Below the pieces are notes generated by a model. The model ran no database searches and was not told the origin of the DNA. It was given only the letters and a program-made list of their open reading frames with translations. Positions 23,349 through 32,247 of a DNA stretch of 64,000 nt are shown in pieces (positions within the stretch are counted from its first letter, which is position 1; every line of letters begins with the position of its first letter). Origin of the DNA: Catenuloplanes atrovinosus. Lineage in GTDB: Bacteria; Actinomycetota; Actinomycetes; Mycobacteriales; Micromonosporaceae. The stretch is from assembly GCF_031458235.1 (NCBI RefSeq), contig NZ_JAVDYB010000001.1, positions 3,741,001 to 3,805,000 on the forward strand, read 5' to 3'. The position numbers and the translations under genes are program-made.

Positions 23349-24332
23349 ATGAGCGATGGCACAGGTCCAAGACGGGTACGGCTGACGGCGGCCGGCGGCG
23401 CCGACGTCCTGAGGGTGGAGCCCATGTCGGTGCCGGAGCCCGGCCCGGGGCAGATACTCATCAAGGTGGAGGCCGCGGGGGTGGCCTTCAACGACATCTC
23501 GACGCGTGCGGGCCTCAACCCCGGCCCGCTGCCCGACGTGCTCGGGTTCGACGTCGTCGGCCATGTCGAGAAGGTGGGAGCCGGCGTCGAGGACGTCGCC
23601 GTCGGCCAGCGGGTCGGCGCGCTCGTCGGCACCGGCGGGTACGCGACCCACGCACTGGCCACCTCGCGGCGGACCGCGCGGCTGCCCGAGGGGCATCCCG
23701 CCGAGGAACTCGACGCGCTCGTGCTCAACTACCTCACGGCCTGGCAGATGTTCCACCGCATAGCCCAGCCGGCCCCGGGGCAGGCGGTGCTGGTCATCGG
23801 CGCGGCCGGCGGCGTCGGGTCGGCGTTGTGCCAGATCGCCAGCGCTGCCGGCGTCGAGGTCTACGGCACCTCCAGCCGGGCCCGGCGGGCTCGGGTCGAA
23901 GCCAACGGAGCCACCTGGGTAGCCGGCGCGGAAGACGTGCCGGTGCCGGTCGCGGCCACATTCGACCCGGTGGGCGGGCCGTCGCTCGCACGTTCGCGTC
24001 GCGCCACGAAACGGTCAGGCGTGGTCGTGTCGTACGGCTTCAGCTTCACCGTCGGCGCCGGATACTCCAAGGCCGGTGCGATGGCGCGCACCGTCCTCGC
24101 CCTCCTGCGAGCGAAACTCTCACCGGGCGCCCGCGTGGTGGTGCACATGGTGGAACGACGCGTCGACAAGGACCTGGCCGGCTTCCGGGCCGATATGACC
24201 GCGCTGGTCGAGCAACTGCGGACCGGGGCCCTCAAACCGGAGGTCACCACCCTGCCGCTCGACCGGGCCGCCGACGCGCACCGCCGCCTCGAAAACCGCG
24301 AAGTCGACGGCAAACTCGTCCTCATCCCGTGA
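23349..24332 (+). CDS. NADPH:quinone oxidoreductase-like zinc-free alcohol dehydrogenase
   Basis: A 327-residue medium-chain dehydrogenase/reductase. N-terminal GroES-like domain (VPEPGPGQILIKVEAAGVAF, LPDVLGFDVVGHVEKVGAGV) and a Rossmann domain with VLVIGAAGGVGSALCQIASA. Zinc ligands of classical alcohol dehydrogenases are absent, as in QOR-type enzymes, which reduce quinones or enones with NADPH. Directly downstream of marR with an operator-like dyad between, so probably the regulated target. The C-terminus ends normally (DGKLVLIP). Confidence 0.9.
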   Translation: MSDGTGPRRVRLTAAGGADVLRVEPMSVPEPGPGQILIKVEAAGVAFNDISTRAGLNPGPLPDVLGFDVVGHVEKVGAGVEDVAVGQRVGALVGTGGYATHALATSRRTARLPEGHPAEELDALVLNYLTAWQMFHRIAQPAPGQAVLVIGAAGGVGSALCQIASAAGVEVYGTSSRARRARVEANGATWVAGAEDVPVPVAATFDPVGGPSLARSRRATKRSGVVVSYGFSFTVGAGYSKAGAMARTVLALLRAKLSPGARVVVHMVERRVDKDLAGFRADMTALVEQLRTGALKPEVTTLPLDRAADAHRRLENREVDGKLVLIP

Positions 24333-24716
24333 CGGGGAGCGAACCGCGGCCATCTCCCATGAGTCGCCGTACGCGATATATCCGCGCTCGGGCCGCTCGG
24401 GATCGACACACATGTACACGGCGGTGCGATCGTTGAACGTGTCACGCATGATCTCGTGCTTCAACGGCCGCGAGACACGGCATCGACCCCAAACGCGCGG
24501 TGGCGCGCCCGTTCGCCAACACCGTCTCGTCGATTCCTCCCTCGCCGAGAGTTCCGCGACAGGCGGCATGACCGGGATCCGTCCCGGCTGATCCTCCAGC
24601 ACCGTTCCCCGTCGGGTCCGCACACCCGTACTTGGTCGCCGCCCGCGGCGCCGGGTGTGGCGGGCGCTACTTCCACCGCATAGATTGGTCGCTGTCTGTA
24701 CGGCGGGGAGGGCGGC
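24333..24716. other. Intergenic region with an unidentified minus-strand fragment
   Basis: On the minus strand 24340-24480 reads MRDTFNDRTAVYMCVDPERP followed by ERGYIAYGDSWEMAA, which looks like real protein but has no start, stop or identifiable family and runs into antisense of the oxidoreductase. Probably a gene remnant. The promoter of the STAND gene should lie near 24650-24700. Confidence 0.35.
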
Positions 24717-27700
24717 TTGGCGGGCAACGGCGAACCGGTGGCGGTCGCGCGCATCCGCACCTCTGCCGGTCACCTCGTCGGCACCGGTTTCCTGGTCGCT
24801 TCGGACCTGGTGCTGACCTGTACCCACGTCGTTCGTGCCGCGCTGGCGGCTGACTTCACCGCGGAGCCGCCGGCCGACACCGTGGAACTCGAGTTTCCGA
24901 TGCCGCACGGGACCTTCCGCGCGCAGGGACACGTGGCCGCCTGGACGTCGGAGGAATCGGGCAGCCGCGGCGACACCGCCCTGCTGCGCCTGACCACCGC
25001 CCCGCCGCCGGAGCTGCCGGTCGCCCGTCTCGGCTCGACGGGGACGGCCCGCGACGAGCCGGTCCGGATCTACGGTCACGCGCTGCAGCGCGCCCACGGT
25101 CCGGGGGACGTGATCGTCGGCACGGCGGTCAGTGGGCGGGTCGGGCTGCTGCAGATCAACACCGAGGGCGGGCTGCAGGTCGAGCCGGGTTACAGCGGGT
25201 CACCGGTCTACCAGGCGTCCACCGGCCTGGTCGTGGGCATGGTCGTTCAGCGGATCACCGGCCGGTCCACCTGCAACGCCGTGCCGGTCGAGGCCGTTCT
25301 GGAGAACTTCCCCGAGCTGGCCGAGCCGGCACCGCGGGCCACGTCGCCGTACCGCGGGCTGGAACCGTTCGACGCACAGCACGCGGCCTGGTTCAAGGGG
25401 CGGGAGGCGCTCACCGAACGCCTTACCACCGCGATCACCAACCGGCCACTGCTGATTCTCGTGGGCTCGTCCGGCAGCGGCAAGTCCTCCGTGATCCGGG
25501 CCGGGCTGATCCCGGCCCTGCGGGCGCGGGGCGTCGAGGCCTTCACGGAACGGTTGTTGCTCCGCGACGCCGTGGAGAACGTGGTGGCCCGCCTGGTCCT
25601 GCGTGCGATCAAGCCGGACGCCGTGGCCGAGGAGGAACCCCGGATGGCCGAGCGCCTGCGCACCGATGCCATGAGCACCGTGTTCGGCTTGGCCGGGGCG
25701 CTCGACGAGCGGGCCGGCGACGGCGGTCTGCTGTTCTTCGTCGACCAGCTCGAGGAGGCGCCGCCGGAGGCGGTCGACACCGCGCTGCTGCTCCTCGACG
25801 CCCTGGTGCGAACCGCTCGGCGGCATCCGGACGGGACCGTGCGGGTCGCCGCGGCGGTCACCTTGCGTGCCGGGTTCCTCGAGAAGGTGGTCCGTGACGA
25901 GAGCAGCGGCGTGGTCGACCGGGCCGCGCTCGACGTCGTCTGGCCGATGCGGCGCGAGGAGTTGCGGGCCGCGGTACGAGCGGGCGGTGTGCGGTTCGAG
26001 AGCGGGCTGGACGAGGTGATCCTGGCCGACGCGGGCAGCGAGCCCGGGAAGCTGCCACTGATCGAGTTCACCCTGGAGCTGTTGTGGCAGCGCCGTCGCC
26101 GGCACGACGAACTGACGCTCGCCGCGTACGAGAGGCTGGGCGGGGTCTCGGGTGCGCTCGCCACCTACGCCGACCAGGTTCTCGACCAGCATCCGAAGGC
26201 CGGTCGCGAACGCATCCGTGCCGTGCTGACCGCGATGGCCAGACCGTCGGACGACGGCACCGGCTTCCGACGCCGGCCGCTCGAACTTCCCGATCACGGG
26301 TCACCGGACCGGGCCGTCATCGAGTTGCTGGCCGCCCGGCGACTGGTCGTGGTGACCGTGCCGCAGGACCGGCCCGCCTACGCCGAGCCGGCGCACCAGG
26401 CGCTGCTGGATGGCTGGCCCACCTTGCGCGGGTGGCTCGACGAGGACCGGGAGTTCCTGGCCTGGCACGATCAGGTGCGCGCCGACCGCCGGCGCTGGGT
26501 CGTGGCCGGCCGCGACCCGGACGCGCTGCTGCGCGGTACGGCCCTGGGCGAGGCGCTCCGCTGGACGGCCGAGCGAGGCGGTGAACTCGGCGAGGCGGAC
26601 CGCGCCTTCGTGGCCGAGAGCGGCGCCCGGGCGAGGCGTCGGCGGAATCTTCTGCGTGCCGTGGTCGCGGCCGTCTCGGTGCTGGCACTGGTCGCCGGCG
26701 TGTCCGCGGTGGTGGCCCTGCTTCAGAACGCGGAGCTGAGCGAGCGGGCGCGCGCCGCCGCGTCGCGCCAGTTCGCCTCGCATTCGCTGCGCTTCCGCGA
26801 CACCGACCCGGCGAAGGCCCTACAGTTCGCGCAGGCGGCCTGGCGGGCCGACGAAACCCCGGAGGCGTACGGGGCGCTGCTGACCCAGTATGCGAGGCTC
26901 GACCCCGTCGACCGGGTGTTCCCGTACCTCTGGGAGGGAACCGCCGAGCAGATTCAGGCCAGCGACGACGGCCGGGTAGTGACCGTGACCGGCGGCGAGA
27001 CCCCGGTCGTCTGGACCGGCCTGACCGGCGGGGCCCCGCAGCGGGTGCGGCTGGACGGGGTCGAAGCCGTCACACAGCTTCAGGTCGATCCGTCCGGCCG
27101 CTATGTGGCCGGTGCCGCCGACGACGGCACGGTCCTGGTGTGGGACCTCACGCGACCGCAGGCACCCCGCACGCTGGCGACCGCGTCCACCGCCGGCCAG
27201 GTGAGCCGGCTGATGGTCGAGCACATCGCGTTCAGTGACGACGGGACCCGGCTGGCGGTGTCCCGGACGGTCAACATTGCGGGCGGTGGTGTCCCCCCGG
27301 ACGCGAAGCCGGACGTGCGGATCTGGGACCTGACCGCCGGCGTCCCGGTCCCCTCGGCCGTGCCGCTCAGCAACGACTTCTTTCGCGCCTACCTCGGATC
27401 GCAGCCGGGGACCGTGGTGTTCCAGGAGGCCCAGGGCGTGGTCCTGTACGACCTCGCCTCCGGCCGGGCCCGCGCGTCCTATCGCGAGAGGAGTGCCCTG
27501 GTGGCCGACAACGGCGCGGCGGTGGCGGACTGCGAGAACGGGCAACTGCGGGTCCGGGACTCGGCGACCGGCAAGCTCCGCCGGAACACCGCGGTGGCCT
27601 GCGGCCTCATATCCGTCGACAGCACCACGAACGCGATCGTCAGCGACGGCAACGTGGTGGATCTGAGCACCGGTGTCGCCCACCGTACCTCTCTGCCGCC

Positions 27701-28883
27701 CGTCGTCGAAGGACTCACCGGGGGCCCACAGCCCGGGGTGAGTGTGGTGACCGCACCGGACGGCGGCCTGCTCGCCCTGGGCGTACGCGGTGAGGCGCTC
27801 TACCGGACGCGCCCGGCTCGGTTGCCTGACGGCGCGCTGCGGGAGGCCGACGACGTCGTCTGGCAAGCGCGGTGGATGGTGACACCGGACGGCAGGTACG
27901 CGATGACCGCCCGCACCTCGGGTGAGATCGAGCTGTCCGACGCGGCGACCGGCCGATTGATATCCCGCATCCGTACGTCGGAGAAGCAGGGATCCGGGTC
28001 CTGGGCTCCGCCGTTCGCCTTCACGCCGGACAGCCGTCACCTGATCGGCATCGGGGCCGACGCCCTGTCCGTCTACGCGCTGCCGACACTGACGCTCGAA
28101 CGGCGTATCCCGCTTCCGTTACCCGGCCAGGAATCGACGGCTCCCGGAGCCGGGGACGCGTCCAATGCCAGCTTCGCCGTGACGGGAGAGGATCGCGTCG
28201 TGGTGCTCCACCAGGGCGTACTCTCCTGGTTGACGATCAGCACGGGGCAGCCGGCCGGTCCGCCGCTCCCCCTTGCCGAAAGCGGCGTTTACGCGGGCTA
28301 TCAGGCCGTGTTCGCGGGGATCGCCGCCGTGCGGCCCGGCCATCCGCACGAGATCGCCGTCAACCGCGCGGTGGGAGTGCTGGAGATCTGGAGTCTCGAT
28401 CAGCGCGAGGTCGTGCGGACGCTCGACGTCGGCCCGGGAGCCGGTCCGGGGGCCGTCGTCTTCGACGCGAACGGCGAACAGGTGGCGGTGGCGACGAGTT
28501 CCGGTCTGCTGGAGGTCTGGGACGTCGATGACGAGAGCCTGCTGCGACCGGTGCCCGCGCCGACACACAGCGAACCTCTCGGGTTCACACCGGAGGGTTA
28601 CCTGATCGTCGAGGAAAGCACCGGGTCCGACAACAGTACGCAGGTCTGGGACGTCGATGCGGGGGTGACTCTCGCGGAGATACCGGTCGGCGGTCCGTAC
28701 GGTTCATGGCGATTGGACGGTGCCGTTCTGATCAGGCGGGTCTACGAGGTCGATCAGGCCATTCCGCTCGATCCCGGCCGCTGGGCCCAGCGGCTGTGCG
28801 AGCTCAACGACCGGCCCTTCACCGAAGGGGAGCGAGAGATCTTGCGCCGCGACGGGTTGTCCACCGACGCTCCGTGCCGATGA
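24717..28883 (+). CDS. Trypsin-like protease / nSTAND1 NTPase / beta-propeller fusion
   Basis: A 1388-residue modular protein. Residues 1-200 are a trypsin-like serine protease with the full triad: H in LTCTHVV (about 36), D in SRGDTALLRL (about 85), S in PGYSGSPVY (about 160). A linker with SPYRGLEPFDAQHAAWFKGR leads to the nSTAND1 NTPase: Walker A GSSGSGKSS (about 249), Walker B-like LLFFVDQLEEAP (about 342). A membrane segment (LLRAVVAAVSVLALVAGVSA, about 640-662) precedes an AAASRQFASHSL helix and a 600-residue WD40-like propeller (for example DGTVLVWDLTRP, VRIWDLTAG, GLLEVWDVDD). TTG start follows GGGGAG. STAND proteins oligomerise on a trigger sensed by the repeats and activate the N-terminal effector, here a protease. 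A Trypco1-like gene follows 30 bp later. Confidence 0.92.
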   Translation: MAGNGEPVAVARIRTSAGHLVGTGFLVASDLVLTCTHVVRAALAADFTAEPPADTVELEFPMPHGTFRAQGHVAAWTSEESGSRGDTALLRLTTAPPPELPVARLGSTGTARDEPVRIYGHALQRAHGPGDVIVGTAVSGRVGLLQINTEGGLQVEPGYSGSPVYQASTGLVVGMVVQRITGRSTCNAVPVEAVLENFPELAEPAPRATSPYRGLEPFDAQHAAWFKGREALTERLTTAITNRPLLILVGSSGSGKSSVIRAGLIPALRARGVEAFTERLLLRDAVENVVARLVLRAIKPDAVAEEEPRMAERLRTDAMSTVFGLAGALDERAGDGGLLFFVDQLEEAPPEAVDTALLLLDALVRTARRHPDGTVRVAAAVTLRAGFLEKVVRDESSGVVDRAALDVVWPMRREELRAAVRAGGVRFESGLDEVILADAGSEPGKLPLIEFTLELLWQRRRRHDELTLAAYERLGGVSGALATYADQVLDQHPKAGRERIRAVLTAMARPSDDGTGFRRRPLELPDHGSPDRAVIELLAARRLVVVTVPQDRPAYAEPAHQALLDGWPTLRGWLDEDREFLAWHDQVRADRRRWVVAGRDPDALLRGTALGEALRWTAERGGELGEADRAFVAESGARARRRRNLLRAVVAAVSVLALVAGVSAVVALLQNAELSERARAAASRQFASHSLRFRDTDPAKALQFAQAAWRADETPEAYGALLTQYARLDPVDRVFPYLWEGTAEQIQASDDGRVVTVTGGETPVVWTGLTGGAPQRVRLDGVEAVTQLQVDPSGRYVAGAADDGTVLVWDLTRPQAPRTLATASTAGQVSRLMVEHIAFSDDGTRLAVSRTVNIAGGGVPPDAKPDVRIWDLTAGVPVPSAVPLSNDFFRAYLGSQPGTVVFQEAQGVVLYDLASGRARASYRERSALVADNGAAVADCENGQLRVRDSATGKLRRNTAVACGLISVDSTTNAIVSDGNVVDLSTGVAHRTSLPPVVEGLTGGPQPGVSVVTAPDGGLLALGVRGEALYRTRPARLPDGALREADDVVWQARWMVTPDGRYAMTARTSGEIELSDAATGRLISRIRTSEKQGSGSWAPPFAFTPDSRHLIGIGADALSVYALPTLTLERRIPLPLPGQESTAPGAGDASNASFAVTGEDRVVVLHQGVLSWLTISTGQPAGPPLPLAESGVYAGYQAVFAGIAAVRPGHPHEIAVNRAVGVLEIWSLDQREVVRTLDVGPGAGPGAVVFDANGEQVAVATSSGLLEVWDVDDESLLRPVPAPTHSEPLGFTPEGYLIVEESTGSDNSTQVWDVDAGVTLAEIPVGGPYGSWRLDGAVLIRRVYEVDQAIPLDPGRWAQRLCELNDRPFTEGEREILRRDGLSTDAPCR

Positions 28884-28913
28884 TCGGTTGACCGTGCCAA
28901 TAGGCTCGGCCAC

Positions 28914-29240
28914 ATGACACAGGTCTTGGTTATGCCCCTGGACGACGGCGGGTCCGTGCTCGTGGAGGTCCCCGACGAGCCCGGCAGCCTGGCGAACGCC
29001 GGCCGCGCCACCGAGGCGATCACGAACGCCACGGAGACCCTCCAGCAGGCCCTGGCCCGGGTCCGCCCGGCGGCCGCGGCGATCCGCGACAGCATCCGGG
29101 AGATGGTCGATCCACCTGAGCGAATCGGTGTCGAGTTCGGAGTGAGGGTCACCGCCGAGGCCGGGGTGGTCATCGCCAAGGCCAAGAGCGAGGCCAATTT
29201 CACCGTACGGCTGGAGTGGGGAAAGCCGCCGGGAGCATAG
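28914..29240 (+). CDS. Trypsin-co-occurring domain 1 (CU044_2847-like) protein
   Basis: A 108-residue protein: beta-rich start VLVMPLDDGGSVLVEVPDEP, a helix AITNATETLQQALARVRPAA, then PPERIGVEFGVRVTAEAGVVIAKAKSEANFTVRLEW. The IGVEFGVxVTAEAGxxIAK-xxxEAxFxVxLxW pattern is the signature of the Trypco1 family, named for its genomic association with trypsin-like proteases. Its gene follows the trypsin/nSTAND1 gene after 30 bp, exactly the predicted association. Probably a partner, substrate or inhibitor of the protease; mechanism unknown. Confidence 0.88.
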   Translation: MTQVLVMPLDDGGSVLVEVPDEPGSLANAGRATEAITNATETLQQALARVRPAAAAIRDSIREMVDPPERIGVEFGVRVTAEAGVVIAKAKSEANFTVRLEWGKPPGA

Positions 29241-29531
29241 GCGACAGCTCAAGACGCGTGCGGCGTCACACGCGCCGCGGATTTCCCCGCCGACGATCCG
29301 GTTGAAGGACGCGTCCCGCGCGGCGGCGAGCCATAACCCTCATCGGTACGGGCCGAGGCTCGCCGTCGTTCGGGGCGGCCTGATCGCCGCGATCGACGAG
29401 TACGCGAACCCGGCCGCCCGGACCAACCTGGGCCTCTGCATCCGCAGCGCGGATTTGGAGTCGTGGGACGCCTCGACCATCGTGATCAGTGCCTCCCACG
29501 TCGCGGTGTGGTTGGCTGGACACTACGTGGA
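29241..29531. other. Region between Trypco1 gene and asnB operator
   Basis: About 290 bp. One plus frame reads LAVVRGGLIAAIDEYANPAA and LGLCIRSADLESWDASTIVI, which looks protein-like, but it has no ribosome site and would overlap the asnB start; possibly a remnant. The asnB promoter must lie here. Confidence 0.3.
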
Positions 29532-29551
29532 GACAGACATGAATGTCTGTC
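29532..29551. promoter_or_regulatory. Candidate asnB operator, perfect 9-bp dyad
   Basis: GACAGACAT-GA-ATGTCTGTC lies 16 bp before the asnB ATG, between promoter position and ribosome site. A perfect 9-bp inverted repeat with 2-bp spacer is strong for a dimeric repressor site. The regulator is not obvious in the neighbourhood. Confidence 0.6.
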
Positions 29552-29567
29552 CGGATGTGGGGTGGCC

Positions 29568-31430
29568 ATGTGCGGGATTGTCGGCTGGGTGGACTTCGCC
29601 CGGGACCTGACGGCGGAGCATGCGACCATCCGCGCGATGACCGCCACGATGGCGCTGCGCGGCCCCGATGACGAGGGCGTCTGGCTCGACGAGAGCGTCG
29701 CGCTCGGACATCGGCGGCTCGCGGTCATCGACATCCCCGGCGGGACCCAGCCGATGACCGTCCGGCGCGACGGCACCGTGACCGCCGTACTCACCTACAG
29801 CGGCGAGGTCTACAACTTCCGGGAACTACGCACCGAACTACGCGGCCACGGCCACCCGTTCCGCACCGACAGCGACACCGAGGTACTCCTGCGCGCCTAT
29901 CTACAGTGGGGCGACCGATTCGTCGAACGGCTACGCGGCATCTTCGCCTTCGGCCTGTGGGACCACGCGCACCAACGCCTGATCCTGGGCCGCGACCGGA
30001 TCGGCGTCAAACCGCTGTACTACCGGCCCACCCCACACGGGCTCCTCTTCGCCTCCGAACCGAAAGCAATCCTGGCCCACCCCACCGTCACCGCCGAGGT
30101 CGACCCGGACGGACTGCGTGAACTGCTGACACACTTCACCTCCCCCGGCCGAACCCCCTACCGCGACATGTACGACGTACGGCCAGGACAACTGATAATC
30201 ACGGACCGAACCGGCGTGCGCCACCAGCGCTACTGGTCGCTGCACACCGACGAGCACCCCGACGACCTGCCCACCACCGTACGCACCGTACGGCAACTCC
30301 TGGAGGAGGCGGTCACCGAGCAACTGATCGCCGACGTGCCACTGTGCACACTGCTCTCCGGCGGCCTGGACTCCTCGACACTCACCGCCATCGCCGCCGG
30401 CTCACCGACGACCGGCTCACGCATCCGCACCTATGCCATCGACTTCGCCGGGCAGACCGAGAACTTCCGGCCCGACGCGGTACGGGACGCACCCGACACC
30501 CCGTTCGTGCACGACGTGGTGGCGCATCTGGGCGGTCATCGGGTCGAGCACCGGGACATCGTGCTGGACACCGCGATGATGATGGATCCGCTGCACCGTA
30601 CCGGTGTCCTGCTCGCCAATGACCTGCCCACCCCGATGGGCGACATGTACCAGTCGCTGTACCTGCTGTTCCGGGCGGTGCGCGAACATTCGACGGTGGC
30701 CCTGTCCGGCGAGGTCGCCGATGAGGTGTTCGGCGGCTACTGGTGGTTCCATGACCGGTCGGCGATCGCCAACGACACGTTCCCGTGGCTGTTTCCCCGC
30801 CACCCGGCGGCCGGCGGAGGGAACCCGATCGTCGAGTTGCTCGACCCCGGCCTGGCCGCCCTGCTGGACCTGCCCGGATATCAGGCCGATCGGTACCGCG
30901 ACGCGCTCGCCGAGGTCGACCACCTGCCCGGCGAGGACCCGTGGGAGCGGCGGATGCGCGAGGTGAGCTACCTGGCCCAGATCTGGTGGGTGCCGTTCCT
31001 GCTCGCCCGCAAGGACCGGATGAGCATGGCGCACGGCCTCGAGGTCCGGGTGCCGTTCGCCGACCATCGGCTGCTGGAGTACGTCTACCGCGTACCGTGG
31101 TCGATGAAGTTCTTCGACGGGCAGGAGAAGAGCCTGCTCCGTGCGGCCGTCGCGGACCTGTTGCCGGATTCGGTGCTCCAGCGGCGAAAGAGTCCCTATC
31201 CGTCCACTCAGGACGTGCGGTACGAGCGGATGCTGCGGGCACGTGCCGGCGAGATCCTCGCCGATCCGGCGGCGCCGAGCGCCGGGCTGCTCAACGTGCC
31301 GGCGTTGACGGAGCTGTTCCGGTCGCCGCTGGAGAGCAGCGGGTTCGGCCCACGGCGGCGCTCCGCCGAGCTGGTGGTCGGGCTCGACGACTGGCTGCGC
31401 CGCTATCCGGTGCGGTTGCGGCTGTCCTGA
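29568..31430 (+). CDS. asnB: Asparagine synthase (glutamine-hydrolysing)
   Basis: A 620-residue class B asparagine synthetase that makes asparagine from aspartate, ATP and glutamine. After the initiator Met comes the glutaminase nucleophile Cys2 (MCGIVGWVDF). The glutaminase domain shows ALRGPDDEG and HRRLAVIDIPGG; the synthetase PP-loop is LLSGGLDSS (about residue 265), then SGEVADEVFGGYWWFHD and RKDRMSMAHGLEVRVPFAD. The ATG at 29568 is fixed by the need for Cys at position 2. Convergent with an ABC permease 13 bp away. Such enzymes also occur in secondary metabolism, but the sequence looks housekeeping-like. Confidence 0.95.
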   Translation: MCGIVGWVDFARDLTAEHATIRAMTATMALRGPDDEGVWLDESVALGHRRLAVIDIPGGTQPMTVRRDGTVTAVLTYSGEVYNFRELRTELRGHGHPFRTDSDTEVLLRAYLQWGDRFVERLRGIFAFGLWDHAHQRLILGRDRIGVKPLYYRPTPHGLLFASEPKAILAHPTVTAEVDPDGLRELLTHFTSPGRTPYRDMYDVRPGQLIITDRTGVRHQRYWSLHTDEHPDDLPTTVRTVRQLLEEAVTEQLIADVPLCTLLSGGLDSSTLTAIAAGSPTTGSRIRTYAIDFAGQTENFRPDAVRDAPDTPFVHDVVAHLGGHRVEHRDIVLDTAMMMDPLHRTGVLLANDLPTPMGDMYQSLYLLFRAVREHSTVALSGEVADEVFGGYWWFHDRSAIANDTFPWLFPRHPAAGGGNPIVELLDPGLAALLDLPGYQADRYRDALAEVDHLPGEDPWERRMREVSYLAQIWWVPFLLARKDRMSMAHGLEVRVPFADHRLLEYVYRVPWSMKFFDGQEKSLLRAAVADLLPDSVLQRRKSPYPSTQDVRYERMLRARAGEILADPAAPSAGLLNVPALTELFRSPLESSGFGPRRRSAELVVGLDDWLRRYPVRLRLS

Positions 31431-31443
31431 TCGGTGCGCCGTC

Positions 31444-32247
31444 TCACGCCCGGTGGGCGGAGATGTCCCGGGCCCATGGCAGCATCAGCCGTTCCAGGCC
31501 GGCGACCAGATAGAACAGGCCCGCGCTGAGCAGGGCGAGCAACACCAGGCTCACGAACGCCAGCGGGGTCTCGAACTGCGCGGACGCCTTGACGATGACG
31601 CTACCGAGCCCGGAGTTCGGGTTGTTGGTCTCGGCCACGACGGCACCGATCACCGCGAGCGGCACGGAGAGTTTGAGCCCCACGAAGATCTGCGGCAGTG
31701 CCCACGGCACCCGTACCTTGACGTACGCCTGCCAGCGGGAGGCGGCCAGCGACTCGGTGAGCTCGCCCAACTCGGCCGGGGTCGAGGCGAGGCCGGACAT
31801 GGTCGTCACCAGCATCGGGAAGAAGCAGATGAGGACGACCAGCACGACCTTCGGCTCGATGTCGAATCCGAGCCACACGACCAGCAGCGGGGCCAGCCCC
31901 ACCTTCGGCACGGCGTTGAGCGCCACGAGCACCGGCATGACCGCACGCTCGACGCCACGGAACGCGGCCAGCAGCAGGGCGACGGCGAATCCGCCGCCCA
32001 TGGCGATGCCGAAGCCGATCAGCGTCACCTTCACGGTCTCCAGCGAACGCTCCAGGAGGTACTGCCCGCGCCCCGGCTCCCGCAGCGACTCGACGAGGTC
32101 GGGTGGCCCGGGCAGGAACAGCGGGCTGACCTCGAACAACGCGGTGAACAGCCACCACAGTCCGACCGCCACGGCGATCCCGAGCAGCGGCAGCCCGAGC
32201 GCCGGCGGGCGCCACCGCACCCGGCCGCCGGCCGGTTCAGCGTTCAC
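31444..32247 (-). CDS. ABC transporter permease (NMT1/THI5-like or nitrate/taurine type)
   Basis: A 267-residue BPD-type permease of the SsuC/TauC/ThiX group. It has about six membrane helices and the EAA loop in the form LTESLAASRWQAYVKVRVPWALPQIFVGLK. GTG start at 32247 overlaps the stop of the upstream binding-protein gene (GTGA), so both are translationally coupled. No ATP-binding subunit follows; the next gene is convergent asnB. An orphan ATPase elsewhere, or loss, must be assumed. Confidence 0.88.
   Translation of the reverse strand: MNAEPAGGRVRWRPPALGLPLLGIAVAVGLWWLFTALFEVSPLFLPGPPDLVESLREPGRGQYLLERSLETVKVTLIGFGIAMGGGFAVALLLAAFRGVERAVMPVLVALNAVPKVGLAPLLVVWLGFDIEPKVVLVVLICFFPMLVTTMSGLASTPAELGELTESLAASRWQAYVKVRVPWALPQIFVGLKLSVPLAVIGAVVAETNNPNSGLGSVIVKASAQFETPLAFVSLVLLALLSAGLFYLVAGLERLMLPWARDISAHRA

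Noticed and set aside
24340-24480. Minus-strand protein-like stretch MRDTFNDRTAVYMCV
   Set aside because: Looks coding but has no start signal or family and merges with antisense of the oxidoreductase; left as an unresolved remnant.
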